Shown here: in pieces, positions 35,269-44,167 of the stretch
Layout: the number at the start of each line of letters is the position of its first letter
Numbering within the stretch: the first letter of the stretch is position 1
Source: Burkholderiales bacterium
GTDB taxonomy: Bacteria > Pseudomonadota > Gammaproteobacteria > Burkholderiales > Burkholderiaceae_C
Assembly (NCBI GenBank): GCA_026932235.1
Contig: JAIXKR010000037.1
Coordinates: forward strand, 1-60,584
Direction: 5' to 3'
Length of the DNA: 60,584 nt
Program-made: the position numbers and the translations under genes
The notes under the pieces: model-generated
What the model was told of the DNA's origin: nothing
The model's input: only the letters and a program-made list of their open reading frames with translations
Database searches by the model: none

Positions 35269-35904
35269 ATGCCGCTGCCCGAGCCCGCCCGCACAGACTC
35301 CAGACGCATCCGGTTGGCACCCGATCTGCGCATCGAGAGAATCCTCGAATCGGCACTGGCCGAGTTCGCGCGGCACGGCTTCGCAGCCACGCGCATCGTG
35401 GACATCGCGCGCGGCGCGGGCCTGTCCAAGAGCGGCTTCTACGCTCACTTCGAGAGCAAGGAGGATGTGTTCGAAGCGCTGCTCACACGCTTCCTGGTTC
35501 GCGGCAATGTGGTGCCCTTCGAGGCCACCGACAGCGTGGCCGACTTCGTCGATCGCTTTCTCGACTTCTGCTACGCCTACGTCGAGCAGCCGCACTACCG
35601 GGCCGTGCTGCGCCTGCTGTTCACCGAAGCCCTGCGCATCCCCGACCTCGTCGGCCGCTGGCGAGCCGAGGTCGGCCAGCCGGTGCTGCAGGCGCAGGTC
35701 GAAGTGCTGAACGCGGCGATCCGGCGCGGCCAGCTGGCGCACGCACCGACCCTGGAAGAATTCGCGCTGGCCTACACCCCGGTAGTCCACTGGGTGCTGG
35801 CCAGCGATCCACGGCTTCGGACCAAGCCCGTGACCGACGGCGCACTGGCCCGGCATCGCCGGATTCACCGTCAGATCATGCTGGCGCTGCTGCGCGGCGA
35901 ATGA
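35269..35904 (+). CDS. TetR/AcrR-family transcriptional regulator
   Basis: 211-aa repressor. N-terminal TetR helix-turn-helix (about 15-65): ILESALAEFARHGFAATRIV, DIARGAGLSKSGFYAHFESK. C-terminal ligand domain (about 75-205) of the larger TetR type, with FCYAYVEQPHYRAVLRLLF. ATG 35269 was preferred to an upstream in-frame TTG (35230). Divergent from the HlyD-RbbA-permease genes and next to a perfect palindrome, it most likely represses the exporter until a toxic ligand binds; E. coli CecR plays a similar part for a related exporter. Confidence 0.92.
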   Translation: MPLPEPARTDSRRIRLAPDLRIERILESALAEFARHGFAATRIVDIARGAGLSKSGFYAHFESKEDVFEALLTRFLVRGNVVPFEATDSVADFVDRFLDFCYAYVEQPHYRAVLRLLFTEALRIPDLVGRWRAEVGQPVLQAQVEVLNAAIRRGQLAHAPTLEEFALAYTPVVHWVLASDPRLRTKPVTDGALARHRRIHRQIMLALLRGE

Positions 35905-36559
35905 ATGGGCGCGATGAGTGGCACGGTTATCGGCGATGTAGAGGGATGGCAGAAAACGCCAGAGGAACGTGAACTTGTTGTAGCAGTGCTGCAGCAGGGC
36001 CGCAGCGAAGCCGAGTTCTTCGAGGATGCGAAGGGCCTTCTGCACCTACGGATCGTTGCTGGCGGCCATCTGGCCACGGCTCCACAGCCCGGACAGGCTG
36101 AGATGCACGCGGTGCTCATCGCTGCTCGTGCCGCGCATCATCCACACCGCCGCCGAAGTGTCGCAGCCCGGTCGGCGGAAGTGGCCGCCGCACGGACCCG
36201 CGTGCCGGCGGGCTGCTGCGGCTTCGACAGCATCCCGTTCGCGCGCAACAAGGTCAAGCCTCCGCGCTGGCGCAGAGGCGACTGCTGCGACGACGAGGAG
36301 GGAGTCCGCGACTTGACGGTGCGAGACTCCCGCGAGATCGGCCCCCACCTCACCGACGAACGCATCGCCGCCGTTGCATCGTCAGTCCGCTCGATCACGA
36401 ACGCCACCGTCCGAGCAGCATGCTCCGCGATCCTGGCGACGAAGAGCTGATGCGCATCGACGCCCTCGAGCGCGGCGCCGCCGCGGAGCCTGCGCGCGCG
36501 CAGGCCACGACGGCCCGTCCGGCCAGAATACGCCCGGTTCATTCAAGGGTTTCGACGCG
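35905..36559. other. 655-bp gene-poor stretch with degraded coding traces
   Basis: No supportable gene. A 181-codon open frame on the plus strand (35905-36450) has no family-like features except AGCCGFDSIPF (near 36210-36240), which resembles the CCGFDSIP motif of saccharopine-dehydrogenase-like reductases. On the minus strand around 35930-36130, ALRILEELGFAAALLQ and HLSLSGLWSRGQMAASNDP are separated by an in-frame stop. The first third is visibly less GC-rich than the flanks. It reads as a scar of decayed or imported DNA between tetR and the ThDP enzyme. Confidence 0.45.
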
Positions 36560-38194
36560 ATGACTTCGATGCAAACCATGACCGGCGGCGAGGCCCTCGT
36601 CGACGCGCTGCTGCGCCACGGCGTGAGCCACGTCTTCGGCATCCCCGGCGTGCAGACCTACGGCCTGTTCGACGCGCTGCAGCGCGCGGGCGAGCGCATC
36701 CGCACGATCGGCGCACGCCACGAGCAGACCGCCGCCTACATGGCCTTCGGCTATGCCAAGGCCACGGGACGCGAAGGCGTCTACAGCGTGGTGCCCGGCC
36801 CGGGCGTGCTGAACACGGGCGCCGCGCTGTGCTCGGCCTACGGCGCGAGCGCACCGGTGCTGTGCCTCACCGGCCAGGTGCCCTCCGAGTACATCGGCCG
36901 CGGCCTGGGCCATCTGCACGAACTGCCCGACCAGCTCGGCACGCTGCGCTCGATCCTGAAGTGGGCTGCGCGCGTGGCGCACCCCGCCGACGCGCCGCGC
37001 CTGGTCGCCGATGCGTTCGCGCAGATGCGCGTGGGCCGGCCGCAGCCGGTCGCGCTCGAGATGCCGTGGGAGGTCTTCACGCAGCGCGCACCGGTGCAGC
37101 CGATCGACCCGCCCGCAGCGTACCCGCGCGCGGCGGTCGATCCGGAGGCGCTTGCGCGCGCCGCCGACCTGCTCGCCGGCGCACGCCATCCCATGATCAT
37201 GACGGGCAGCGGCGCGCAGCACGCCGCCGCCGAGGTGCGCGCGCTGGCCGAGCTGCTGCAGGCGCCGGCCGTGCCGTGGCGCGGCGGGCGCGGCGTCGTC
37301 GCCGAGGACACGCCGCTGGGCTTCACCTGCGCGTCGGGCCACGCGCGTTGGGCCGACACCGACGTCGTGATCGGCATCGGCTCGCGCATGGAGCTGCAGT
37401 GGTTCCGCTGGCCGGCGCCCGTGCGCCGGCCCGAGATCGTGCTGATCGACATCGATCCGGCACAGTTGCCGCGCATCAGGCCGAGCGTGGGCATCGTCGC
37501 CGACGCGCGCGACGCCACCGCCGCCCTGGTCGCCGAGCTCGAGCGACGCGGCCACCGCGCCGCGTCGCGCCACGCCGAGTTCGACGCCCTCAAGCGCAGC
37601 GTCGCCGCCGCGGTGCAGGAGGTGCAGCCGCAGCTGTCCTACCTGCAGGCGCTGCGCGACGCGCTGCCGCGCGACGGCTTCTTCGTCGAGGAGATCTGCC
37701 AGGCCGGCTTCAGCGCCTACTTCGGCTTCCCGGTCTACGAGCCGCGCCGCTTCGTGACCTGCGGCTACCAGGGAACGCTGGGTTTCGGCTACCCGACGGC
37801 GCTGGGCGTGAAGGTGGCGCAGCCGGACAAGGCGGTGCTGGCGATCGCCGGCGACGGCGGCTTCATGTTCGGCGTGCAGGAGCTCGCCACAGCCGTGCAG
37901 TACGGCATCAACGTCGTCTCGGTGGTATTCGACAACGGCGCCTTCGGCAACGTGTTGCGCGACCAGGAGCAGCGCTTCGACGGCCGCCTCATCGGCTCGA
38001 ACCTTCGCAACCCCGATTTCGTCAAGCTGGCCGAGAGCTTCGGCGTCACCGGCTGGCGCGCGCGCTCGCCCGCCGAACTCGGCACGCTGGCGAAGAAGGC
38101 GATCGACCTCGACCGGCCGGTGCTGATCCACGTGCCGGTCGACCGCACGGCCGAGGTCTCCCCATGGAAGTATCTGATGCCCGCTTCGCCTTGA
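36560..38194 (+). CDS. Thiamine-diphosphate-dependent acetolactate-synthase-like enzyme
   Basis: 544-aa ThDP enzyme of the ALS/benzoylformate decarboxylase superfamily. PYR domain with catalytic Glu55 in IGARHEQTAAYMAFGYA, central domain (about 190-320) and PP domain with AGDGGFMFGVQELATAVQYG and the Mg-binding end VVFDNGAFGNV. It is not the biosynthetic IlvB, which is elsewhere in the window, and lacks a small-subunit partner. ATG 36560 precedes the conserved MTGGEALVDALLRHGVSHVF. Its substrate (a 2-oxo acid or acyl-CoA) cannot be read. It stands alone, followed by a nitroreductase fossil. Confidence 0.88.
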   Translation: MTSMQTMTGGEALVDALLRHGVSHVFGIPGVQTYGLFDALQRAGERIRTIGARHEQTAAYMAFGYAKATGREGVYSVVPGPGVLNTGAALCSAYGASAPVLCLTGQVPSEYIGRGLGHLHELPDQLGTLRSILKWAARVAHPADAPRLVADAFAQMRVGRPQPVALEMPWEVFTQRAPVQPIDPPAAYPRAAVDPEALARAADLLAGARHPMIMTGSGAQHAAAEVRALAELLQAPAVPWRGGRGVVAEDTPLGFTCASGHARWADTDVVIGIGSRMELQWFRWPAPVRRPEIVLIDIDPAQLPRIRPSVGIVADARDATAALVAELERRGHRAASRHAEFDALKRSVAAAVQEVQPQLSYLQALRDALPRDGFFVEEICQAGFSAYFGFPVYEPRRFVTCGYQGTLGFGYPTALGVKVAQPDKAVLAIAGDGGFMFGVQELATAVQYGINVVSVVFDNGAFGNVLRDQEQRFDGRLIGSNLRNPDFVKLAESFGVTGWRARSPAELGTLAKKAIDLDRPVLIHVPVDRTAEVSPWKYLMPASP

Positions 38195-38241
38195 GCGCGT
38201 GCACAGCGATGGCGCCGAGCGAAGGCGAGGATTCCTCGCCG

Positions 38242-38394
38242 ATGGCCGTGCAAGCGCTCGAGACGCTCGCCACGAGGCAGACGATCCGGCGCTTCCGCCC
38301 CGGGCGCGTATCGGCGCGCACGGCGCTCGATCTTCCCGCCGACTGGGAGCCGCAGGCGGTGGTGCTGGTGGAGCCTCCCGCCGAGCCCTGGCGA
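38242..38394 (+). pseudogene. Nitroreductase remnant: N- and C-terminal motifs joined by an internal deletion
   Basis: The frame reads ALETLATRQTIRRFRPGRVS followed within three residues by ALDLPADWEPQAVVLVEPPA. The first matches the N-terminal (LLTRRSIRRFxPxPV) element of nitroreductase-family flavoproteins, the second the C-terminal element (LPADWEPQALVLLGxPA) that normally comes about 150 residues later. Everything between, including the FMN site, is missing. The frame stays open into the next gene by chance of high GC. A short functional peptide is unlikely. Confidence 0.5.
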
Positions 38395-38526
38395 AACTCG
38401 TGCCATACCTCGCACACAAGAACGCCGGACGGGTTCCTTTGCAACAACGTCCCACGGCGGTTGAATCGCCGCAGCGTTGTTCTACGATCCACGGCCCCGC
38501 CCACCACAGCCCACCGAGGACCCGCA

Positions 38527-39441
38527 ATGAGCGCACCCACCTCCACCCTGGCACGCAGCCTGTCCGCTGCTGCACTGGCCGCCTTGCTGGCCGCCTGCGC
38601 CGGCACCACGCCGGCACCCATCGTGCAGACGCCCGGATGCCTGAGCGACGCGCAGATGGATGTCTGGATGGCCGACCAGGCAGCCCGTCGCCCCACGGTC
38701 AACCCGCCCGCCACCATGACCATGGCCGACGCCGCCTGCACACGCGCCAAGCTGCAGCAGCGCCTGGCCGCGCAGTCCGGGCCGCTCGCAGGCTACAAGG
38801 CGGGCCTCACCAACCCCGCGGTGCAGAAGCGCTTCAACACCGACCAACCGGTGTGGGGCGCGCTGTACGAGCGCATGCTGCTGGACAACGGTGCCACCGT
38901 GGCCGCCACCTTCGGCGCCCGCCCGCTGTACGAGGCCGACCTGCTGGTGCGCGTGAAGGACGCAGGCATCAACGCCGCCACCACGCCCGCCGAGGTGCTG
39001 CAACACGTGGACCAGATCGTGCCGTTCATCGAGCTGCCCGACCTGGTGGTGCAGGCGCCGCCCCAGCTCAACGGGGTGGGCGTGAGCGCCATCAACGTGG
39101 GCGCGCGCCTGGGCGTGCGCGGTGCACCGCTGGCCGTGCCGGCCGACCCGGCCGGGCAGGCGCGCCTGCTGGACCAGCTGCGCGACATGGACGTGCGCCT
39201 GGTCGATGCGCAGGGCGACAGGCTTGGCGGCGGCAAGGGCAGCGACGTGCTGGGCCACCCGCTGAACGCCGTGGTCTGGCTGGCCGGCGCGCTGAAGGCG
39301 CAAGGCCTGGCATTGCAGCCGGGGCAGCTCGTCAGCCTGGGTTCCTTCTCTGCGCTGCTGCCGCCCAAGCCGGGCCTGAAGGCGACGCTGCACTACGACG
39401 GCGTGCCGGGCCTGCAACCGGTGACGGTCACCTTCCGCTGA
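38527..39441 (+). CDS. Exported lipoprotein with 2-keto-4-pentenoate hydratase (MhpD/FAH-like) fold
   Basis: 304 aa. Lipoprotein signal with LAAC lipobox (Cys24) after a hydrophobic stretch SLSAAALAALLAAC. The mature part resembles MhpD-type hydratases/decarboxylases: AGYKAGLTNPAVQKRFNTDQ (with the KxGLT-like element), VWGALYERMLLDNGA, YEADLLVRVKDAGI, IVPFIELPDLVVQ and LGHPLNAVVWLAGALKAQGL. These enzymes are normally cytoplasmic and act on aromatic meta-cleavage products; an exported version is unusual. The start has CGAGGACCCGCA upstream. The 43-nt gap to the convergent ABC gene shows nothing. Confidence 0.8.
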   Translation: MSAPTSTLARSLSAAALAALLAACAGTTPAPIVQTPGCLSDAQMDVWMADQAARRPTVNPPATMTMADAACTRAKLQQRLAAQSGPLAGYKAGLTNPAVQKRFNTDQPVWGALYERMLLDNGATVAATFGARPLYEADLLVRVKDAGINAATTPAEVLQHVDQIVPFIELPDLVVQAPPQLNGVGVSAINVGARLGVRGAPLAVPADPAGQARLLDQLRDMDVRLVDAQGDRLGGGKGSDVLGHPLNAVVWLAGALKAQGLALQPGQLVSLGSFSALLPPKPGLKATLHYDGVPGLQPVTVTFR

Positions 39442-39484
39442 GCGCCTGCGGGCGGGTGGGAGGGCCCGACATGCGCTGCCGCGC

Positions 39485-40537
39485 TCAGCCCGCCACCACC
39501 GAGACGCCCCGCCCCGCCAGCCCCAGTCCCACGGTGTCGCCTATCTCGACCGGGTGTTCGAGATCGGGCGACACCACGAACAGCGGACCCAGCTCGGTGT
39601 CGAAGGTGTACTCCAGCGCGCTGCCCAGGTAGGAGCGCTTCAGCAGCCGCGCCGGCATGCCGCCCGAGGGCTCCAGACGCCAGGCCTCGGGCCGGATCGC
39701 GACCTTCACCGCGCCGGGCGGCACCGGCCGCCGCGGCCGTATCGCCAGCGGCCCCAGCCGCACCAGGCCTGCGGCGTCGGCGGTGGCCGGGAACAGGCTG
39801 GCCTCGCCCATGAAGCCGGCGACGAACTCGCTGCCGGGTTGCTCGTACAGCGCCTGCGGCGTGCCTGCCTGGGCGATCACGCCCTGGTCCATCACGATGA
39901 TCTGGTCGCTCACGGCCAGGGCCTCGCTCTGGTCGTGGGTGACGTAGGCCACGGTCAGCCGCAGGCGCTGCTGCAGCGCGCGAATCTCCTCGCGCATCTC
40001 GCGGCGCAGCCGCGCGTCCAGATTGGACAAGGGCTCGTCGAACAACAGCACCGCCGGCTCCAGCACCAGCGCACGCGCCAGCGCCACGCGTTGCTGCTGG
40101 CCTCCGGAGAGCTCGGCCGGCAGGCGCTCGTCGAAGCCGACCAGACCCACGCCGCGCAAGGCCTCGCGCGCCTTGTCGTCGGCCTGCCGGCGTCCCATGC
40201 CGGCGACCGACAGGCCGTAACCGACGTTGCCCAGCACGGTCATGTGCGGGAACAGTGCGTAGCTCTGGAATACCAGGCTGACGTTGCGGTCCGAAGGCCC
40301 CAGCGTGGTCACGTCGCGCCCGTCGATCAGGATCTGCCCGGACGAAGGGCCCTCCAGCCCGGCGATCATGCGCAGCGTGGTCGTCTTGCCGCAGCCCGAA
40401 GGGCCCAGGATGGTGGTCAGCGTGCCCTTGGGCACCTCGAAGCTGATGCCCTTGACGACCAGCGGCGCGTCCGGACTGCTGCCGTAGCGCTTGTGCACGT
40501 TGCGGAACTCGATGCCCGGGGCATGCGGGTCTGTCAT
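39485..40537 (-). CDS. ABC importer ATPase (Fe3+/putrescine/phosphonate type)
   Basis: 350 aa. Walker A LGPSGCGKTTTLRM, Q-loop LVFQSYALFPHMTV, signature ELSGGQQQRVALARAL, Walker B AVLLFDEPLSNLDARLR, H-loop VTHDQSEALAVSD; then a TOBE domain (about 270-350). It energises the permease encoded just upstream. ATG 40537 has GAGG 11 nt before it; an in-frame ATG at 40582 overlaps the permease stop (ATGA) and would add 15 residues, so the start is open. The related FbpC and PhnT proteins import ferric iron and 2-aminoethylphosphonate. Confidence 0.93.
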   Translation of the reverse strand: MTDPHAPGIEFRNVHKRYGSSPDAPLVVKGISFEVPKGTLTTILGPSGCGKTTTLRMIAGLEGPSSGQILIDGRDVTTLGPSDRNVSLVFQSYALFPHMTVLGNVGYGLSVAGMGRRQADDKAREALRGVGLVGFDERLPAELSGGQQQRVALARALVLEPAVLLFDEPLSNLDARLRREMREEIRALQQRLRLTVAYVTHDQSEALAVSDQIIVMDQGVIAQAGTPQALYEQPGSEFVAGFMGEASLFPATADAAGLVRLGPLAIRPRRPVPPGAVKVAIRPEAWRLEPSGGMPARLLKRSYLGSALEYTFDTELGPLFVVSPDLEHPVEIGDTVGLGLAGRGVSVVAG

Positions 40538-40578
40538 CTCTGGGGTTCCCTCATTTGCCGCCGTCCCTGGGACCGAGG

Positions 40579-42816
40579 TCATCGCGCCGGCGCCACGGCG
40601 CCGGTCGTCCCTTGCGGGCGACCGCCTCGTGCCGGCCGCCGGCCCAGGCGGCGCTCGCCGACCAGCCACTGGATGAGCGCGGTCGCCGCGGACAGGATCA
40701 GGATCAGCACCGTGCAATAGGCCAGCGCGAGGCCGTAGTCGCCATTGCCCACGCGGCCGATGATGTAGGTGGTGGCCAGGTCGTACTCGGCGGTGACCAG
40801 GAAGATGACGGCCGACACCGTGGTCATCGCGCGCACGAAGCTGTAGACCAGCGCCGCGACGATGGCCGGCTTGAGCAGCGGCAGGATCACGCTGCGCAGC
40901 GTGCGGGCCGTGGAGGCGCCCAGCATCACCGAGGCCTCGTCCAGCGAGCGGTCCAGCTGCTCGAACGAGGCCTTGCCGGCACGCACACCCACCGGCAGGT
41001 TGCGGAACATGAAGCACAGGATGATGATGAGGCCGGTGCCGGTCAGTTCCACCGGCGGCACGTTGAAGGCCAGCACATAGCTCACGCCCAGCACGGTACC
41101 GGGAATCGCGAATGCCAGCAGCGCGGCGAACTCGAAAGCGCCCTGCCCCTTGAAGTCGTTGCGGGCCAGCAGCCAGGCGATCAGCAGGCCCACGGCCGCG
41201 GTGATCGGTGCGGCCAGCGCAGCCAGCTTCACCGTCGTGAACAGCGAGGCCCACGCGGTGCCGGACCACACCAGGCCATGGTCGCCCCAGTCCAGGCCGA
41301 AGGCCTTGCGGAAGTGGTCCAGCGTCAGCGTGTAGTCTCGACCCCAGACCTGCACGAAACCGCCCGCAAAGGCAAACAGGTAGATGATCACCGTGAAGGC
41401 CAGCCAGGGCAGCGCCACCGCGCGCACGGTGCGGCGCACGCCGTCGGGCAAGGCCATGGCGATACCGGCGTCGCCCTTGCCGCTGACGGTGGTGAACTTC
41501 TGGCCGGCGAGCAGCCAGCGCTGGATCGCGAACACCGCCAGCGCGAAGCCGGTGAGCACCATCGCCAGCGAAGCGGCGCGCCCCTGGTCGAACTGGGCGC
41601 CCACGATGGCGAAGAAAATCTCGGTGGACAGCACAGCATACTGCCCGCCCACGACGATGGGATTGCCGAAGTCGGCCATGCTCTCGATGAAACCGACCAG
41701 GAAGGCATTGGCCAGCCCCGGCTTGAGCAGCGGCAGCGTGATGGTGAAGAAGGTCTTGCGCCGGCCGGCGCGCAGCATCTGCGCCGCCTCTTCCAGCGAC
41801 GGCGCCACCGCCTGCACCACGCCGCGCATGATGAGGTAGGCGATGGGCGTGAACGCGAACATCTGCGCAAGCCAGATGCCGCCCAGGCCGTAGAACCAGC
41901 GCGAAGGTTCTATGCCGAAGGCCCACTCCAGTCCCTGGTTCACCAGTCCGGCTCGGCCGAAAAGCAGGATCAGCCCCAGGCCCACGACGAAAGGCGGCGT
42001 GATGATGGGCAGCAGCGCCAGGCCCGACAGCGTGGCCCGCATGGGCTTGCTGGCGCCGCGCTCCGACAGCAGCGCGAGCATGGTGCCGAGGATGGTGGTG
42101 CCGGCGGCCGTGAGCAGTCCCAGGAACAGCGTGTTCCAGGCCACGCCGCAGCGGCCGCCGCCGGTCAGGCAGGCCAGGCCCCAGACGCGTTCGTTGCCTA
42201 TGCGCTCCCACAGCGCCGCCGCCGAGAACAGGCCGTCGCCATCGAGCAGCGCGCCCGCGAAGGACTTGCCGACCGGAAACGCGATGAAGGTCAGGAGCAG
42301 CATCGCGCAGCCCACCACGGCCGACGCGACGAACAGGTCACCCTTGAAGTAGCCGCGCCTGGCGATCCCGCTGGCCAACAGCATCAGCAATGCCACCAGC
42401 GCGACGAAGCCGCCAATGCCGATGCCGTACTGGTTGACCTGCAGTTCGCCGAAAGCGGCTTCCAGCGCCGGGAAGGCCCAGCCCCCCGCGCCGACCAGGA
42501 AGCCGGTGGCAACCAGCCACAGCACGCCACCACCGCCGCCGACCAGCAGCCATGGTGCCTGCAGCCTTCCGGCCGGCCGGACCAGCGCGACAGCGGCGAC
42601 CAGCACCGCCGCCAGACCGCCCCCGAGCCACCAGCGCCCGGCCGTGGCCGCCTGCGCCAGCGCGCTACCGGCATCGCCTGCGCTGAACAGTCCGCCAAGC
42701 ACGGCATACCAGTCGTCGGACTGCTGCGCGTACCACGGCAACAGCACAAAGGCCGCCAGGCCCAGTGCCACCCAGATCCGGATCAGCCGATCCGGATGGC
42801 GACTCGAAGCGCGCAC
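40579..42816 (-). CDS. Fused two-domain ABC importer permease
   Basis: 745 aa, longer than the usual FbpB (about 500-560). Residues 1-190 add some five or six membrane helices of no recognised family. Then two permease domains, each with an EAA loop: APSLEEAAQMLRAGRRKTFF with LPLLKPGLANA, and RSLDEASVMLGASTARTLRS with LPLLKPAIVAA. One polypeptide thus supplies both halves of the channel. GTG 42816 is the start, 33 nt after the binding-protein stop. It overlaps the ATPase gene's alternative start. Confidence 0.92.
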   Translation of the reverse strand: MRASSRHPDRLIRIWVALGLAAFVLLPWYAQQSDDWYAVLGGLFSAGDAGSALAQAATAGRWWLGGGLAAVLVAAVALVRPAGRLQAPWLLVGGGGGVLWLVATGFLVGAGGWAFPALEAAFGELQVNQYGIGIGGFVALVALLMLLASGIARRGYFKGDLFVASAVVGCAMLLLTFIAFPVGKSFAGALLDGDGLFSAAALWERIGNERVWGLACLTGGGRCGVAWNTLFLGLLTAAGTTILGTMLALLSERGASKPMRATLSGLALLPIITPPFVVGLGLILLFGRAGLVNQGLEWAFGIEPSRWFYGLGGIWLAQMFAFTPIAYLIMRGVVQAVAPSLEEAAQMLRAGRRKTFFTITLPLLKPGLANAFLVGFIESMADFGNPIVVGGQYAVLSTEIFFAIVGAQFDQGRAASLAMVLTGFALAVFAIQRWLLAGQKFTTVSGKGDAGIAMALPDGVRRTVRAVALPWLAFTVIIYLFAFAGGFVQVWGRDYTLTLDHFRKAFGLDWGDHGLVWSGTAWASLFTTVKLAALAAPITAAVGLLIAWLLARNDFKGQGAFEFAALLAFAIPGTVLGVSYVLAFNVPPVELTGTGLIIILCFMFRNLPVGVRAGKASFEQLDRSLDEASVMLGASTARTLRSVILPLLKPAIVAALVYSFVRAMTTVSAVIFLVTAEYDLATTYIIGRVGNGDYGLALAYCTVLILILSAATALIQWLVGERRLGRRPARGGRPQGTTGAVAPAR

Positions 42817-42849
42817 GAAGCGAACCGGTGCGGCAGCAGGCGCAGCCGC

Positions 42850-43875
42850 TCAGCGCGGCAGGTTGCCGACTTCCTTTTCCCAGCGCGAGATCAAGCGCTT
42901 GCGCTCGTCGCTGCTGCCGTACTTGGCGTAGTCGTAATCGATGAGCTTGATCTTCGCCACGTCGGGCATGTTCGGGTCCAGCGGCGTCTTGGGGTTGGAC
43001 GGGATCTGGAAGGACCGGGTCTGCGCAGCGATGACCTGGGCGTCGGGCGTCAGCGCCCAGTCGTACAGCCGCTTCGCGGCGGCTGCGTTGCGCGCCCCCT
43101 TGACGATGCTCATGGAGCCGATCTCGGCGCCGGTGCCATCGCTTGGCGTGACGGTCTCTATGGGGAAGCCCTGGGCCCGCTCACCCGCGCCGTCGTGTAT
43201 GAAACTGATGGACACCCCGGTCTCGCCGCGGGCGGCGGCCTTGATGGGCGCCGTGCCCGAGCGCGTGTACTGGCCGACGTTGGCGTGCAGCTTCTTCAGG
43301 TAGTCGAAGGCGGGTTCCTCGCCCATGATCTGCACCAGCGTCGCGATCATCGTGTACGCGGTGCCGCTGGAGGCCGGGTTGGCCACCTGGATCTCGCCCT
43401 TGTAGACCGGGTTCAGGAGGTCGCCCCAGGTCCGCGGCACCGGCATGTTCTTCTTCTTCAGCAGCTCCGTGTTGTAGCCGAAGCCCAGCGGCCCGAGGTA
43501 GATGCCCACTGTGCGGTATCCGGACTGCTCGGCCTGCTTGCGCGCCCAGTCGCGCAGCCCGGGCAACTGCGCCGACTTGTACTCCAGCGTCAGGCCCATC
43601 TCGGCGGCCTGCAGGTGCGGGTCGCCGGTGCCGCCGAACCACATGTCGGTCTTGGGGTTGGCCTTCTCGGCCACCAGCTGGGCCAGCGCCTCGCCCGAGC
43701 CCTTCATCGCCACGTTGACCTTGATGCCCGTGGCCTTGGTGAAGCCGGTGGCGAACCCGTTGCACCACTCGGCCAGCGCCGAGCAGATCACGTTGACCTG
43801 CCCCTGGGCGGCGGCGGTGATCGGGGTCAGGGCGGCAGCGGCGGCCAGGGCGGCGCCCATCAGCAATGGTCTCAT
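42850..43875 (-). CDS. Periplasmic substrate-binding protein of the ABC importer
   Basis: 341 aa. Signal peptide (about 1-24, MRPLLMGAALAAAAALTPIT then AAAQG). The mature protein is a FbpA/PotD-like class: VNVICSALAEWCNGFATGF, KTDMWFGGTGDPHLQAAEMG, LKKKNMPVPRTWGDLLNPVY, GAEIGSMSIVKGARNAAAAK. The double-Tyr iron ligand of FbpA is not obvious (a YDYAKYG near the C-terminus is poorly placed), so phosphonate, polyamine or another ligand is possible. GGAG 8 nt before ATG 43875. First gene of the importer operon. Confidence 0.92.
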   Translation of the reverse strand: MRPLLMGAALAAAAALTPITAAAQGQVNVICSALAEWCNGFATGFTKATGIKVNVAMKGSGEALAQLVAEKANPKTDMWFGGTGDPHLQAAEMGLTLEYKSAQLPGLRDWARKQAEQSGYRTVGIYLGPLGFGYNTELLKKKNMPVPRTWGDLLNPVYKGEIQVANPASSGTAYTMIATLVQIMGEEPAFDYLKKLHANVGQYTRSGTAPIKAAARGETGVSISFIHDGAGERAQGFPIETVTPSDGTGAEIGSMSIVKGARNAAAAKRLYDWALTPDAQVIAAQTRSFQIPSNPKTPLDPNMPDVAKIKLIDYDYAKYGSSDERKRLISRWEKEVGNLPR

Positions 43876-44167
43876 CAGATCTCCGTGACAGTGGGTCGGC
43901 GAAAAGGATAACCGCGCTCGCGCAGGTCGGGGAGCTGCTGCGAACCCTGTGGCGGTTTCGGTATCGGGGATTTGCGGTTCACACGGCCCTTTCCCGATTC
44001 CTTTCGGCACCGCCTGCGGCATCCTGCACAACCGCCCGAATCTTCGGTCACGCCTGCAGGCAGGCGATCACGGCCTCGGTGTGCGACCTTGCGGGGTGCC
44101 GGGGTGTGGCAAGAGCCTGCCTGCGCTGGCATGCTGGGAGCGCGCTTCGACACCCACGGAGGAATTC

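Noticed and set aside
35905-36450. A 181-codon open frame as a gene
   Set aside because: No ribosome site, no family features beyond one short motif, and mixed composition; treated as degraded sequence.
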